DNA of 6,466 nt from Candidatus Methylomirabilota bacterium. Lineage in GTDB: Bacteria; Methylomirabilota; Methylomirabilia; Methylomirabilales; 2-02-FULL-66-22. The stretch is from positions 1 through 6,466 of the forward strand of contig JACQVO010000185.1 in assembly GCA_016209725.1 (NCBI GenBank), in the 5' to 3' direction. Each line of letters starts with the position of its first letter. The first letter of the stretch is position 1. The notes beneath the pieces are model-generated. The model worked only from the letters and a program-made list of their open reading frames with translations, ran no database searches and was not told where the DNA came from. A program made the translations under genes and the position numbers. Positions 1 through 5,375 of the stretch are shown piece by piece.

Positions 1-1502
1 ATCACGCGCCGGGCGGATTCCGCCGCCACAGCCATGGCATGGGTGATGATCAGGATGGTGTGCCCCGCCCGGTTCAGGCGCCGGATCAGTGCCATCATCC
101 CCTGCAGTTCCCGGTGATCCAGGCCTGTCGTGGGCTCGTCCAGGATGAGGACCTCCGGCTTGGTGGCCAGGGTGCTGGCGACTGCGACCCGCTGCCGGCT
201 GCCCTTGGTCAGGACGAAGGGATCCAGGTCGCCCGCATCTGCCAGCCCCACCGCCTCCAAGGCCTCCTCCACGCGGGCGGTGATTTGGCTTTCCGAGAGG
301 CCCTGCAGGCGCGGGCCGAACGCCACCTCCTCCCGGACGCGCTCGGCGAAAATCTGATGGTCCGGGTTCTGGAAGACCAGCCCGACCTGCCGGCTCAGGC
401 GGCTGGGCGGCTGTCCCCGCAGGCTCTGTCCCAGCAGGCGGATCTCGCCGGTCGTGGGCTCGAGGATGCCGTTCAGATGCTTCACCAGGGTCGTCTTGCC
501 GCTCCCGTTCTGCCCGAGGATCGCCACGAACTCGCCCCGACGGATGGCGCAGCTCACCCCGGAGAGGGCCTCGGTTCCGTCCGGGTAGCGATGGAGGAGA
601 TCCTCCACCTCGAGGAGGACCTCGCCTTCCGACTGGTCTGCGTCAGCCCGCCGTAGGGAATTCGCCGCACCATCATCCACGCGCCATCCGCCCGTCCGGA
701 TGGCCGTGGCCGCCTGGCCCGGGTCTTGCCACTGCTCACGCAGGCCAAGGGCGGAGGCCATTCGGGCCAGGGTGAATCCCTTGACGCCGAGCGCGTCGAG
801 CCGGTCAGTCTCGGCCCAGAGCTCGGCCGGCGTTCCGTTCAGGGCTATCCGTCCCCGGTCCAGGACTATGAGGCGATCCACCCACCCCATCTCGTCGGTC
901 TCTGGATCAATGATCACCAGGGTGAGGGCGCGCTCGCGACGGAGGCCGCGGATCGCCTCCAGGAGGTCCCGCCTGCCCGCCGGGTCCAGATCGCTGGTCG
1001 GCTCGTCCAGCACCAGGACCTGCGGCTCCAGCGCCATGACCGAGGCCAGGGCCAGCCGCTGCTTCTGCCCGCCGGACAGCCCGGCCGGCGCCTTGTGGCG
1101 CAACGCTTCGAGGCGGACCGTCTGCAGGTACCGATCCACCCGCCGATGGATCTCCCGGCGGGGGACGCCCAGATTCTCCGGGCCGAACGCCACCTCCAGC
1201 GCCACGTTGGTCGAGAAGAGCTGCGCTTCGAAATCCTGGAGCAGGAAACCGATCGTATCGGCGAGATCCCGGGGTCGCTGACCGCGGATGTCCCGGCCGG
1301 CGATGGAAACGCGGCCCTGAAGATCGCCTCGCGCCAGGTGAGGGATGGTGCCGTTGAGGGTGCTGGCCAGGGTCGAGCGGCCGGAGCCGCTCCGCCCGAG
1401 CAGACCGATCAACTCCCCCGGACGGATGTGAAAGCTGACCTCGGAGAGCGCCGGCTCACTCGCGGCGCGATAGCGGAAGGACACACCCTCGAGGCGGATC
1501 AC
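1..1502 (-). CDS. Tandem ECF-type ABC transporter ATPase (two fused EcfA-like domains), C-terminus cut by window edge
   Basis: About 500 codons are visible and stay open through the left edge. Two ATP-binding domains are fused, as in duplicated energy-coupling-factor ATPases that drive vitamin or metal-ion uptake. Domain 1 (residues ~1-225) has Walker A GRSGSGRST (36-44), Q-loop Gln89, signature LSGGQ (142-146) and Walker B LVLDEP (163-168). A poorly conserved linker spans ~250-293. Domain 2 (from ~294) has Walker A GQNGSGKTT (330-338), FQNPDHQIF, signature-position LTKGS (431-435), Walker B LILDEP and a switch His in IITHAM. Fused homologues run to about 550-570 residues, so roughly 60 are missing. 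I chose the GTG at 1502-1500, giving VIRLEGVSFRY at the usual domain start. It has only a poor ribosome binding site and overlaps an upstream stop as GTGA, so coupling is likely; the frame is also open further upstream. The gene lies directly downstream of the S component. Domain 1 has Arg for the Walker A Lys and Pro at the switch His. Confidence 0.93.
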   Translation of the reverse strand, partial: MIRLEGVSFRYRAASEPALSEVSFHIRPGELIGLLGRSGSGRSTLASTLNGTIPHLARGDLQGRVSIAGRDIRGQRPRDLADTIGFLLQDFEAQLFSTNVALEVAFGPENLGVPRREIHRRVDRYLQTVRLEALRHKAPAGLSGGQKQRLALASVMALEPQVLVLDEPTSDLDPAGRRDLLEAIRGLRRERALTLVIIDPETDEMGWVDRLIVLDRGRIALNGTPAELWAETDRLDALGVKGFTLARMASALGLREQWQDPGQAATAIRTGGWRVDDGAANSLRRADADQSEGEVLLEVEDLLHRYPDGTEALSGVSCAIRRGEFVAILGQNGSGKTTLVKHLNGILEPTTGEIRLLGQSLRGQPPSRLSRQVGLVFQNPDHQIFAERVREEVAFGPRLQGLSESQITARVEEALEAVGLADAGDLDPFVLTKGSRQRVAVASTLATKPEVLILDEPTTGLDHRELQGMMALIRRLNRAGHTILIITHAMAVAAESARRV

Positions 1503-1582
1503 GCCCCTGGCCGTTTTCGCCGGTCTGGCGGCCCGTGGGTAAAGAAAGGCAGGAGGCTGCAGCGCGCCGCGGCCGCGGTCAT
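1499..1582 (-). CDS. Possible 27-residue coupling/leader reading frame between S component and ATPase
   Basis: The stop of the S-component gene overlaps an ATG (ATGA, 1582-1579). That ATG opens a 27-codon frame (MTAAAARCSLL...) whose own TGA overlaps the GTG start proposed for the ATPase (GTGA, 1502-1499). The peptide is unlike any family I recognise and is Arg/Pro/Ala-rich. Its likely role, if translated, is to carry terminating ribosomes from the membrane subunit to the ATPase, whose own start lacks a clear ribosome binding site. It could equally be fortuitous, or reflect a much longer ATPase N-terminus or a sequencing frameshift. Confidence 0.3.
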   Translation of the reverse strand: MTAAAARCSLLPFFTHGPPDRRKRPGA

Positions 1583-2367
1583 ACGAGGAAACAGCCCAGG
1601 ACGAAGAGCACGAGGAAGGGGAGGACGCCCGCCACGACGCCGATGCCCGTGGTCCCGGTGCCGAACTGGAACGGCAGGGCGGCGTACAATCCGGTGGAGA
1701 TGCCCACGCCGACGACGAGCGCGCCAATCCCGCCGATCCACATGAGGACACTTCCGATCCACGGCCGTGACGCATGGGAAATCTCGACCGGGTCCATGAT
1801 CTCGGTCCAGAGGATATCCCACCGCTTGGCCCGCGGGTACATCAGCCAGAGGAGAAACGGTCCGAGGAGTCCGGCCCAGATGAAGTTATTCAGCGTGATC
1901 ACGGAGGCCAGGATCCCGTATGGCACCAACCCGAAGAGCTCCGTGCCGTAGGAGATGATGCCGGCGCAAATGGCGCTGGCAAGGAAAGCGACCAGGAGGT
2001 ACTCCCTGAGCTGCCGGCCCGTACGGGCATCCAGGGGCTGGCCCGACGAGAGAGGCCCCATGTTCCCCCAGAGCTTGTAGGGCACGAGCCCATAGAAGAA
2101 GTTCCCCACGAACCCGCCGATGCTCCCCAGGCCCAGGGTCCCGAAGAAGTCGCCGATGAGGTTCCCGAAGGCCGATCCCCACGCCCCGGCCGGGCCGAAG
2201 AGCAGGCTGAAGACCACGGGAATCGCATTGGCGGGACGGAGTTCCGTGAAGCCGGGGATCAAGGGAATGCCTTTGAGCGGGATCAGGATCGCGGCATAGA
2301 CCGCCGCGGTCAGGGCGACGAGGACGACCATCTTCGTGTGGCGCCACATCGTGACGACTTCACGCAT
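1579..2367 (-). CDS. ECF transporter S component (substrate-binding membrane subunit), substrate unknown
   Basis: This 262-residue, very hydrophobic protein carries about six membrane segments. The first starts near residue 13 (VVLVALTAAVYAAILIPL). It is followed by the conserved S-component-like block LRPANAIPVVFSLLFGPAGA and GNLIGDFFG, then GGFVGNFFYGLVPYKLWG. Such subunits capture a vitamin, cofactor precursor or metal ion and associate with an EcfT/EcfA module; the tandem ATPase immediately downstream supports this. The overall pattern resembles the QueT-like branch, but I cannot assign a substrate. The start is taken as the ATG giving MREVVTMWRHTK, with the purine-rich GGAGGGGGGG at 2383-2392 about 15 bases upstream. 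The ATG at 2349 (MWRHTK) is a possible alternative, and the frame also stays open upstream to 2451. No EcfT is visible; it may lie beyond the left edge. Confidence 0.85.
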   Translation of the reverse strand: MREVVTMWRHTKMVVLVALTAAVYAAILIPLKGIPLIPGFTELRPANAIPVVFSLLFGPAGAWGSAFGNLIGDFFGTLGLGSIGGFVGNFFYGLVPYKLWGNMGPLSSGQPLDARTGRQLREYLLVAFLASAICAGIISYGTELFGLVPYGILASVITLNNFIWAGLLGPFLLWLMYPRAKRWDILWTEIMDPVEISHASRPWIGSVLMWIGGIGALVVGVGISTGLYAALPFQFGTGTTGIGVVAGVLPFLVLFVLGCFLV

Positions 2368-2393
2368 GGGCTGGCTCGCTTTCCCCCCCTCCC

Positions 2394-2425
2394 GGATCAT
2401 TTGCGATCCCGTTCGCGAATGATCC
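2394..2425. repeat. 13-bp inverted repeat beside the S-component ribosome binding site
   Basis: Arms GGATCATTTGCGA (2394-2406) and TCGCGAATGATCC (2413-2425) are complementary at 12 of 13 positions, with a 6-base spacer. The single mismatch is a G-U pair in plus-strand RNA and a C-A mismatch in minus-strand RNA. In the S-component transcript it would sit immediately 5' of the GGAGGGGGGG at 2383-2392. It could be an operator for a dimeric regulator or an RNA hairpin modulating translation. No T-run follows, so it is not an intrinsic terminator. Confidence 0.6.
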
Positions 2426-2457
2426 CGGGAATGACCAAATCCCAATGACAAATGTCC
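2418..2457. repeat. Degenerate AATGAC-type short direct repeat
   Basis: Three units begin AATGAT (2418), AATGAC (2430) and AATGAC (2444), separated by 12 and 14 bases, with CAAATCCC and AAATGTCC between. This AT-richer stretch contrasts with the GC-rich surroundings. Similar degenerate repeats of TGAC/AAAT words occur in intergenic DNA of several environmental bacterial groups, as far as I recall. The first unit overlaps the right arm of the inverted repeat. Confidence 0.4.
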
Positions 2458-2484
2458 AAAATCATCCGGGGTAGTGCCGTCGGT

Positions 2485-2513
2485 AGGCTATCCAGAGCCC
2501 ATGTGTGTGTCAA
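2485..2513 (-). promoter_or_regulatory. Candidate promoter for the ECF operon
   Basis: On the minus strand a perfect -35 hexamer TTGACA (2513-2508) is followed after 17 bases by TAGCCT (2490-2485), which matches the -10 consensus at only three of six positions. It would give a leader of about 110 bases containing the inverted repeat at 2394-2425. The weak -10 keeps this tentative. Confidence 0.25.
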
Positions 2514-2575
2514 GGCGAAACGCGCGACCTGCACCTGGGCTGTCCTCGAAGGAATCTTCCACAGGGGCTTTCCGC

Positions 2576-2605
2576 TTGCGCCCGATGGGGGCACGTGGAT
2601 AGAAT
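2576..2605 (+). promoter_or_regulatory. Candidate promoter for the HIT gene
   Basis: TAGAAT (2600-2605) matches the sigma-70 -10 consensus at five of six bases. TTGCGC (2576-2581), 18 bases upstream, matches the -35 at only three. It would place a start near 2612, about 107 bases before the HIT start codon. Tentative. Confidence 0.25.
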
Positions 2606-2718
2606 GCCCCGGCACTCCGACGACCGGCCGCGGCAAAGGGTATGGGGAGGGTGTGCCCGGGGCGGGTGCGGATCACGGGAGGGCGCGGGCTCCCCGGAGG
2701 GGAAAAGGAGACGACTCC

Positions 2719-3135
2719 ATGCCGGACTGCATCTTCTGCAAGATCGGTGCGGGCGAAGTGAAGGCGCACACGGTGTACGAGAATGAGAGCGTCCTGGCCT
2801 TCCTGGATATCCGCCCCGCGTCGCGGGGCCATACGATGGTCATTCCGAAGGTGCATGCCGAACGCCTGGGCCTCCTCGAGGATCGGCACGTGGGCCCGCT
2901 TTTCATCGGCGTCAAGGCCGTCATGGGGCTCCTGGAGAAGGCGTTGAAGCCGGACGGGCTGAACGTCGGATGGAACCACGGCTGGGCCGCCGGACAGCAT
3001 GTGAACCATCTGCACGTTCACCTGATCCCCCGCTACGCCGGCGATGGGGGAGGGGGAATCCAGTCCCTGATCCGGAGTTCGGTGAAAGAGGACCTGGCCA
3101 GCGTCGCCGGCCAGATCCGGGCGGCCGTCCGCTAG
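2719..3135 (+). CDS. HIT-family (histidine triad) nucleotide-binding hydrolase
   Basis: This 138-residue protein has the full HIT layout. CIFC (residues 4-7) is the zinc-binding pair typical of Hint-type proteins. LAFLDI and GHTMVIPKVH (37-46) follow, and then GQHVNHLHVHLIPRY (92-106). The last contains the catalytic triad His97-x-His99-x-His101, with His101 the expected nucleophile of nucleoside phosphoramidate or AMP-conjugate hydrolysis. The length fits single-domain HIT proteins, which act in the cytoplasm as dimers. The start is fixed by AAAGGAG at 2704-2710, eight bases before the ATG, and by the family start MPDCIFCKI. An in-frame upstream extension to 2452 exists but carries no domain. 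The substrate-binding protein gene begins 13 bases after the TAG stop, so the two may be cotranscribed, although no functional link is evident. Confidence 0.93.
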   Translation: MPDCIFCKIGAGEVKAHTVYENESVLAFLDIRPASRGHTMVIPKVHAERLGLLEDRHVGPLFIGVKAVMGLLEKALKPDGLNVGWNHGWAAGQHVNHLHVHLIPRYAGDGGGGIQSLIRSSVKEDLASVAGQIRAAVR

Positions 3136-3148
3136 AACGAGTGATCTC

Positions 3149-4126
3149 ATGAGGCTTCAAATCCTCGGTCTGATCCTTGTCGTCAGCCTTGGCCCCCTCT
3201 CGGCGCCCCCTCTCTCCGCCGGGCAACAGGCCAGGCGTCCATACCGGATCGGTGTGCTTCACACCGGCTTCTTCCAGATCATCCCTGTGGTAGAAGGATT
3301 AAAGGCGGGCCTCAAAGCGGCAGGCCTCCAGGAGGGTCGTGATGTGACCCTCGACATTCGCTTCACGCGGGGCAACGTCCAGGCGGCCCCGGCCGCAGCG
3401 GTGGCCCTCGCCAAGGACGGTGTAGACCTCATCTTTGCCGATGCGGAGGAGGCCACGCGGGCCGCCAAGGCGGCCACCCGGACGATTCCCATTGTCTTCA
3501 CCCAGGTGGGCGATCCAATGGCCGCCCGCATCGTGAAGGAGATTGCCCATCCGGGCGGGAATATCACCGGGGTGTCGAGCCTGGCCACGGAACTCGCGCC
3601 CAAGCGGCTGGAGATCCTGAAGGCGATCTTCCCGTCTGTACGCCGGGTGTGGGCCCTGTATTACGCGGACGAAGACTCGTCCCAGGCGGCCGCCCACAAG
3701 GCCCGGGAGGTCGCCCCGCTGCTGAAGCTGGAAGTGGTGGTTCGCCCGGTGCGGACGCCTGAGGAACTGGTCGCCCATCTCAAGGGCCTCCGGCCGGGTG
3801 ATGGGTTGCTCGCCCCGCCGACGGTGACCATGAACATCCCCGGGGTGATCCTGGACCTGGAGTTGGGGGCCAAGTGGCCGGCCGTGTTCAACACGGCCTT
3901 CTGGGTCCAGAGCGGCGCCGTGGTGTCGTATGGCTCCAACTCCCACGCCGACGGGGTCCAGGCAGCCCGGCTCGTCGGGAAGATCCTCCGGGGGGCGCGA
4001 ACCCAAGACCTTCCCGTCGAGGGGGCCAACAAGATCGAGCTCGCCATCAACTTGAAGACCGCCAAGAGCCTGGGGGTCACCATCCCCCGGGAGCTCCTTG
4101 TCCGGGCGGACCGGTTGATCCAATGA
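3149..4126 (+). CDS. ABC transporter substrate-binding protein, PF04392 (TrpX-like) family
   Basis: This 325-residue protein begins with an N-terminal signal peptide (hydrophobic residues ~5-24, likely cut after LSAG or nearby; no lipobox Cys). Its body reads as a type-1 periplasmic binding fold. The first lobe starts RIGVLHTGFF, and IPIVFTQVGDPMAARIV with NITGVSS are hallmark stretches of this family. APKRLEILKAIFP, GAVVSYGSN and the C-terminal ANKIELAINLKTAKSLGVTIP follow in the usual order. Members bind amino acids or other small organics in the periplasm for an ABC permease/ATPase pair. No permease or ATPase gene adjoins it: the HIT gene is 13 bases upstream and a redox gene is 76 bases downstream. 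It is therefore an orphan binding protein, common in genomes with expanded copies of this family. The ATG has only a weak GAG-type ribosome binding site, so coupling to the HIT gene is possible. Ligand unknown. Confidence 0.92.
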   Translation: MRLQILGLILVVSLGPLSAPPLSAGQQARRPYRIGVLHTGFFQIIPVVEGLKAGLKAAGLQEGRDVTLDIRFTRGNVQAAPAAAVALAKDGVDLIFADAEEATRAAKAATRTIPIVFTQVGDPMAARIVKEIAHPGGNITGVSSLATELAPKRLEILKAIFPSVRRVWALYYADEDSSQAAAHKAREVAPLLKLEVVVRPVRTPEELVAHLKGLRPGDGLLAPPTVTMNIPGVILDLELGAKWPAVFNTAFWVQSGAVVSYGSNSHADGVQAARLVGKILRGARTQDLPVEGANKIELAINLKTAKSLGVTIPRELLVRADRLIQ

Positions 4127-4202
4127 GTCGGGAACCAAGATTGGAACCGAATCGCAAGGCGTTCCGGGGGGGGTTCAATGGTCACGAAAGAGGAGGGGAG
4201 AC

Positions 4203-4754
4203 ATGCGTGAGAGAGGTTCGCTCGTTCTCGGAATCCTCATGGGCGTCATGGCCGCCCTGATCCTCGCCGGGCCGGCGAGCGCCATTGAGGTCGGGCAGAA
4301 GGCGCCGGACTTTACGCTGGCCGCCCCGGGCGGGAAACAGGTCAAGCTGGCAGACCTGCTGGGTAGGGGCCCGGTGGTGATCTACACGTTCATCCAGGCC
4401 TTTTCTGCAGCCTGAACGGCGGAGATCAGCGGCTTCGAGGCGAACCTCCTGAAATTCGAAGCCGCCAACGCCCAGGTGGTGGGCGTCAGCGCCGATATCC
4501 CGAACACGCTGGAGGCCTTTACCAAGACCAACAACATCAAGCACCTGCTGCTGTCCGACTTCGGCCGCAAGATGCTGCCGGCGTACGGCGCCATGGTGAC
4601 GGACGAGAAGAGCCCGATCTACCGATACGCCAAGAGGGCGTATTTCATCCTGGACCGCCAGGGGATCGTGCGCTGGGTGAGGGTTCAGGCCAACCCGCTG
4701 GACCTGCTGAATGCCGACGAGGTATTGAAAGCGCTCAAGGAGTCCGGCGCATGA
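4203..4754 (+). CDS. Exported AhpC/TSA-type peroxiredoxin, predicted selenoprotein (in-frame TGA = Sec71)
   Basis: Reading TGA at 4413-4415 as selenocysteine gives 183 residues. A signal peptide (MRERG..., cut predicted after ASA, residue 27) is followed by the redoxin fold: GQKAPDFTLAAPGGK, VKLADLLG, PVVIYTFIQAFSAA-U-TAEISGFE, VVGVSADI, HLLLSDFGRKMLPAYGAM and AYFILDRQGIVRWVRV. Residue 71 occupies the peroxidatic Cys position, with Ser in place of the usual Thr three residues before it (F-S-A-A-U). Homology continues without a break on both sides of the TGA, which argues against two genes or ordinary decay. The protein contains no cysteine, so it would be a one-Sec peroxiredoxin needing an outside thiol or selenol to be reduced. 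Its role would be reducing hydrogen peroxide or organic peroxides in the periplasm. The strong ribosome binding site GAGGAGGGGA (about 4189-4198) fixes the ATG. The stop overlaps the next gene's start (ATGA). A stem-loop fitting SECIS follows the TGA. The alternative is a nonsense-mutated pseudogene. Confidence 0.85.
4413..4415 (+). other. Predicted selenocysteine (recoded UGA) codon of the peroxiredoxin
   Basis: The TGA lies between FSAA and TAEISGFE, at the position where peroxiredoxins carry the peroxidatic cysteine. The frame continues with conserved sequence for another 112 codons. Other genes here end with TGA or TAG, so the codon is not globally reassigned. Confidence 0.82.
4429..4465 (+). 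promoter_or_regulatory. Putative bacterial SECIS stem-loop of the peroxiredoxin gene
   Basis: Bases 4429-4438 (GCGGCTTCGA) pair perfectly with 4456-4465 (TCGAAGCCGC), a 10-bp stem starting 13 bases after the TGA. The 17-base loop begins at +24 and contains G residues; a GG-CGAA-CC mini-hairpin can form inside it. Bacterial SECIS elements are hairpins just 3' of UGA with a G-containing apical loop about 16-37 bases downstream, recognised by SelB. A competing fold is GAGG-CGAA-CCTC (4437-4448). Confidence 0.6.
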
Positions 4755-5293
4755 TCGGGCGTTCTGTCGGTGCGAGCCTGGCTGTGGCGCTGATGGCGGG
4801 GGTCGCCGCGGGGGCGGCACCGGACTTCGCCGCGCTCCGGGTCCAGCCCTACGATCCTCCGAGGCCCGCGCCCGCCTTCGCGCTGCCGGATCTCCAGGGA
4901 AAGACGATGCGGCTGGCCGATCTGCGGGGCAAGGTGGTCCTGCTTTACTTTTGGGCCACCTGGTGACCGGACTGCCGGGAGGAGTTGCCTTCCGTCAATA
5001 AGCTCTACACCGACTTCAAGAAACGGGGACTCGAGGTGCTGCTGATCGACTTCCGGGAGGACCCCGAGGTGGTCAGGCGCACCGTCCGGGAGCGGGGCTA
5101 CGTCGCCCCCGTCCTGCTGGACCAGAGCGGCGACGTGACCGGGAAAGGGTACGGCGTCTGGGGGCCGCCCACCGTCTACTTCGTCAACCGGCGAGGGCAG
5201 CTCGTTGGACGGGGGACGGGGCCGCGCGACTGGAGCACCCCGGCGGCCCGCCAGCTCATCCAGGCACTCCTGGACGCGGATGGGAAGCCCTGA
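4751..5293 (+). CDS. Exported TlpA/thioredoxin-like protein, predicted selenoprotein (UxxC; in-frame TGA = Sec72)
   Basis: Reading TGA at 4964-4966 as selenocysteine gives 180 residues. An N-terminal hydrophobic signal (residues ~5-22, likely cut near AAGAA) precedes a TlpA/redoxin-type thioredoxin fold: PAFALPDLQGKTMRLADLRG, KVVLLYFWATW-U-PDC-REELPSVNKLY, VLLIDFRED, then the cis-Pro loop GPPT (138-141) and VYFVNRRGQLVGR. In relatives the motif is WCxxC followed by REELP; here the first, nucleophilic Cys is U72 and the resolving Cys75 is kept. Cys75 is the only cysteine. Proteins of this type reduce or exchange disulfides in the envelope. It begins by ATGA overlap with the selenocysteine peroxiredoxin gene, so the two are probably translated together, and this protein is a natural reductant candidate for the peroxiredoxin. 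It would itself need recharging, for example by a DsbD/CcdA-type membrane protein not seen here. A SECIS-like hairpin follows the TGA. Nonsense mutation is the alternative, but is unlikely twice in neighbouring genes at catalytic Cys sites. Confidence 0.85.
4964..4966 (+). other. Predicted selenocysteine (recoded UGA) codon of the thioredoxin-like protein
   Basis: The TGA replaces the first Cys of the thioredoxin active site: FWATW-TGA-P-D-C-REELP. Conserved family sequence continues in the same frame for about 108 codons up to the TGA stop at 5291-5293. Confidence 0.84.
4976..4994 (+). promoter_or_regulatory. Putative bacterial SECIS stem-loop of the thioredoxin-like gene
   Basis: Bases 4976-4982 (CGGGAGG) pair with 4988-4994 (CCTTCCG), a 7-bp stem with one G-U pair and the 5-base loop AGTTG. 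Two further pairs (4973-4997, 4974-4996) extend it past a single mismatch. The loop lies 17-21 bases after the TGA, close to its position in the E. coli fdhF element, and contains a GU dinucleotide of the kind SelB contacts there. Confidence 0.62.
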
Positions 5294-5303
5294 CGAAGAA
5301 ACC

Positions 5304-5357
5304 AACCGCCAAGGCGCCGTTGTGGTGACCAGGAACGATCATGACCACTTGGCGGTT
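5304..5357. terminator. Stem-loop between convergent genes, likely bidirectional terminator
   Basis: AACCGCCAAG (5304-5313) and CTTGGCGGTT (5348-5357) form a perfect 10-bp stem. Four more bases (ACCA, 5344-5347) can pair with TGGT (5323-5326) across a bulge. It sits between the stop at 5293 and the convergent DUF983 stop at 5376. Downstream tracts are modest: TTTT at 5367-5370 on plus, and GGTTTCTT just past the arm on minus. The loop is long, so efficiency is uncertain. Confidence 0.5.
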
Positions 5358-5375
5358 CAAGGGAACTTTTCAGGT

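Larger units (their letters stand above)
2368..2718. other. Divergent intergenic region
   Basis: About 350 bases separate the divergent S-component and HIT genes. A plus-strand frame stays open from 2452 into the HIT gene, but its upstream part (2452-2718) has no recognisable domain and the HIT family begins at 2719, so I treat it as non-coding. The region holds an inverted repeat (2394-2425), a short AATGAC-type repeat (2418-2457) and weak promoter-like sequences facing each way. Confidence 0.7.

Noticed and set aside
316..1198. Identical word of about 18 bases near 316 and 1180 as a mobile or recombination repeat
   Set aside because: Both copies encode the EVAFGP stretch of the two homologous ATPase domains, so they are explained by domain duplication.
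39..1745. Long plus-strand frames opposite the tandem ATPase and the S component
   Set aside because: They are antisense shadows in GC-rich DNA; the minus strand carries clear Walker, signature and membrane motifs.
2452..2718. N-terminal extension of the HIT protein
   Set aside because: The frame is open but shows no domain. The HIT family start and a good ribosome binding site lie at 2719.
4476..4754. Separate small gene starting at GTG 4476 after the TGA
   Set aside because: It would begin in mid-domain with no ribosome binding site, and redoxin sequence runs continuously from before the TGA at 4413.
4413..4966. Two adjacent pseudogenes, or reassigned UGA (alternative genetic code)
   Set aside because: Both TGAs hit catalytic Cys positions and flanking sequence is intact, which random nonsense mutations would not favour. 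Other genes end normally at TGA, so UGA is not globally recoded.
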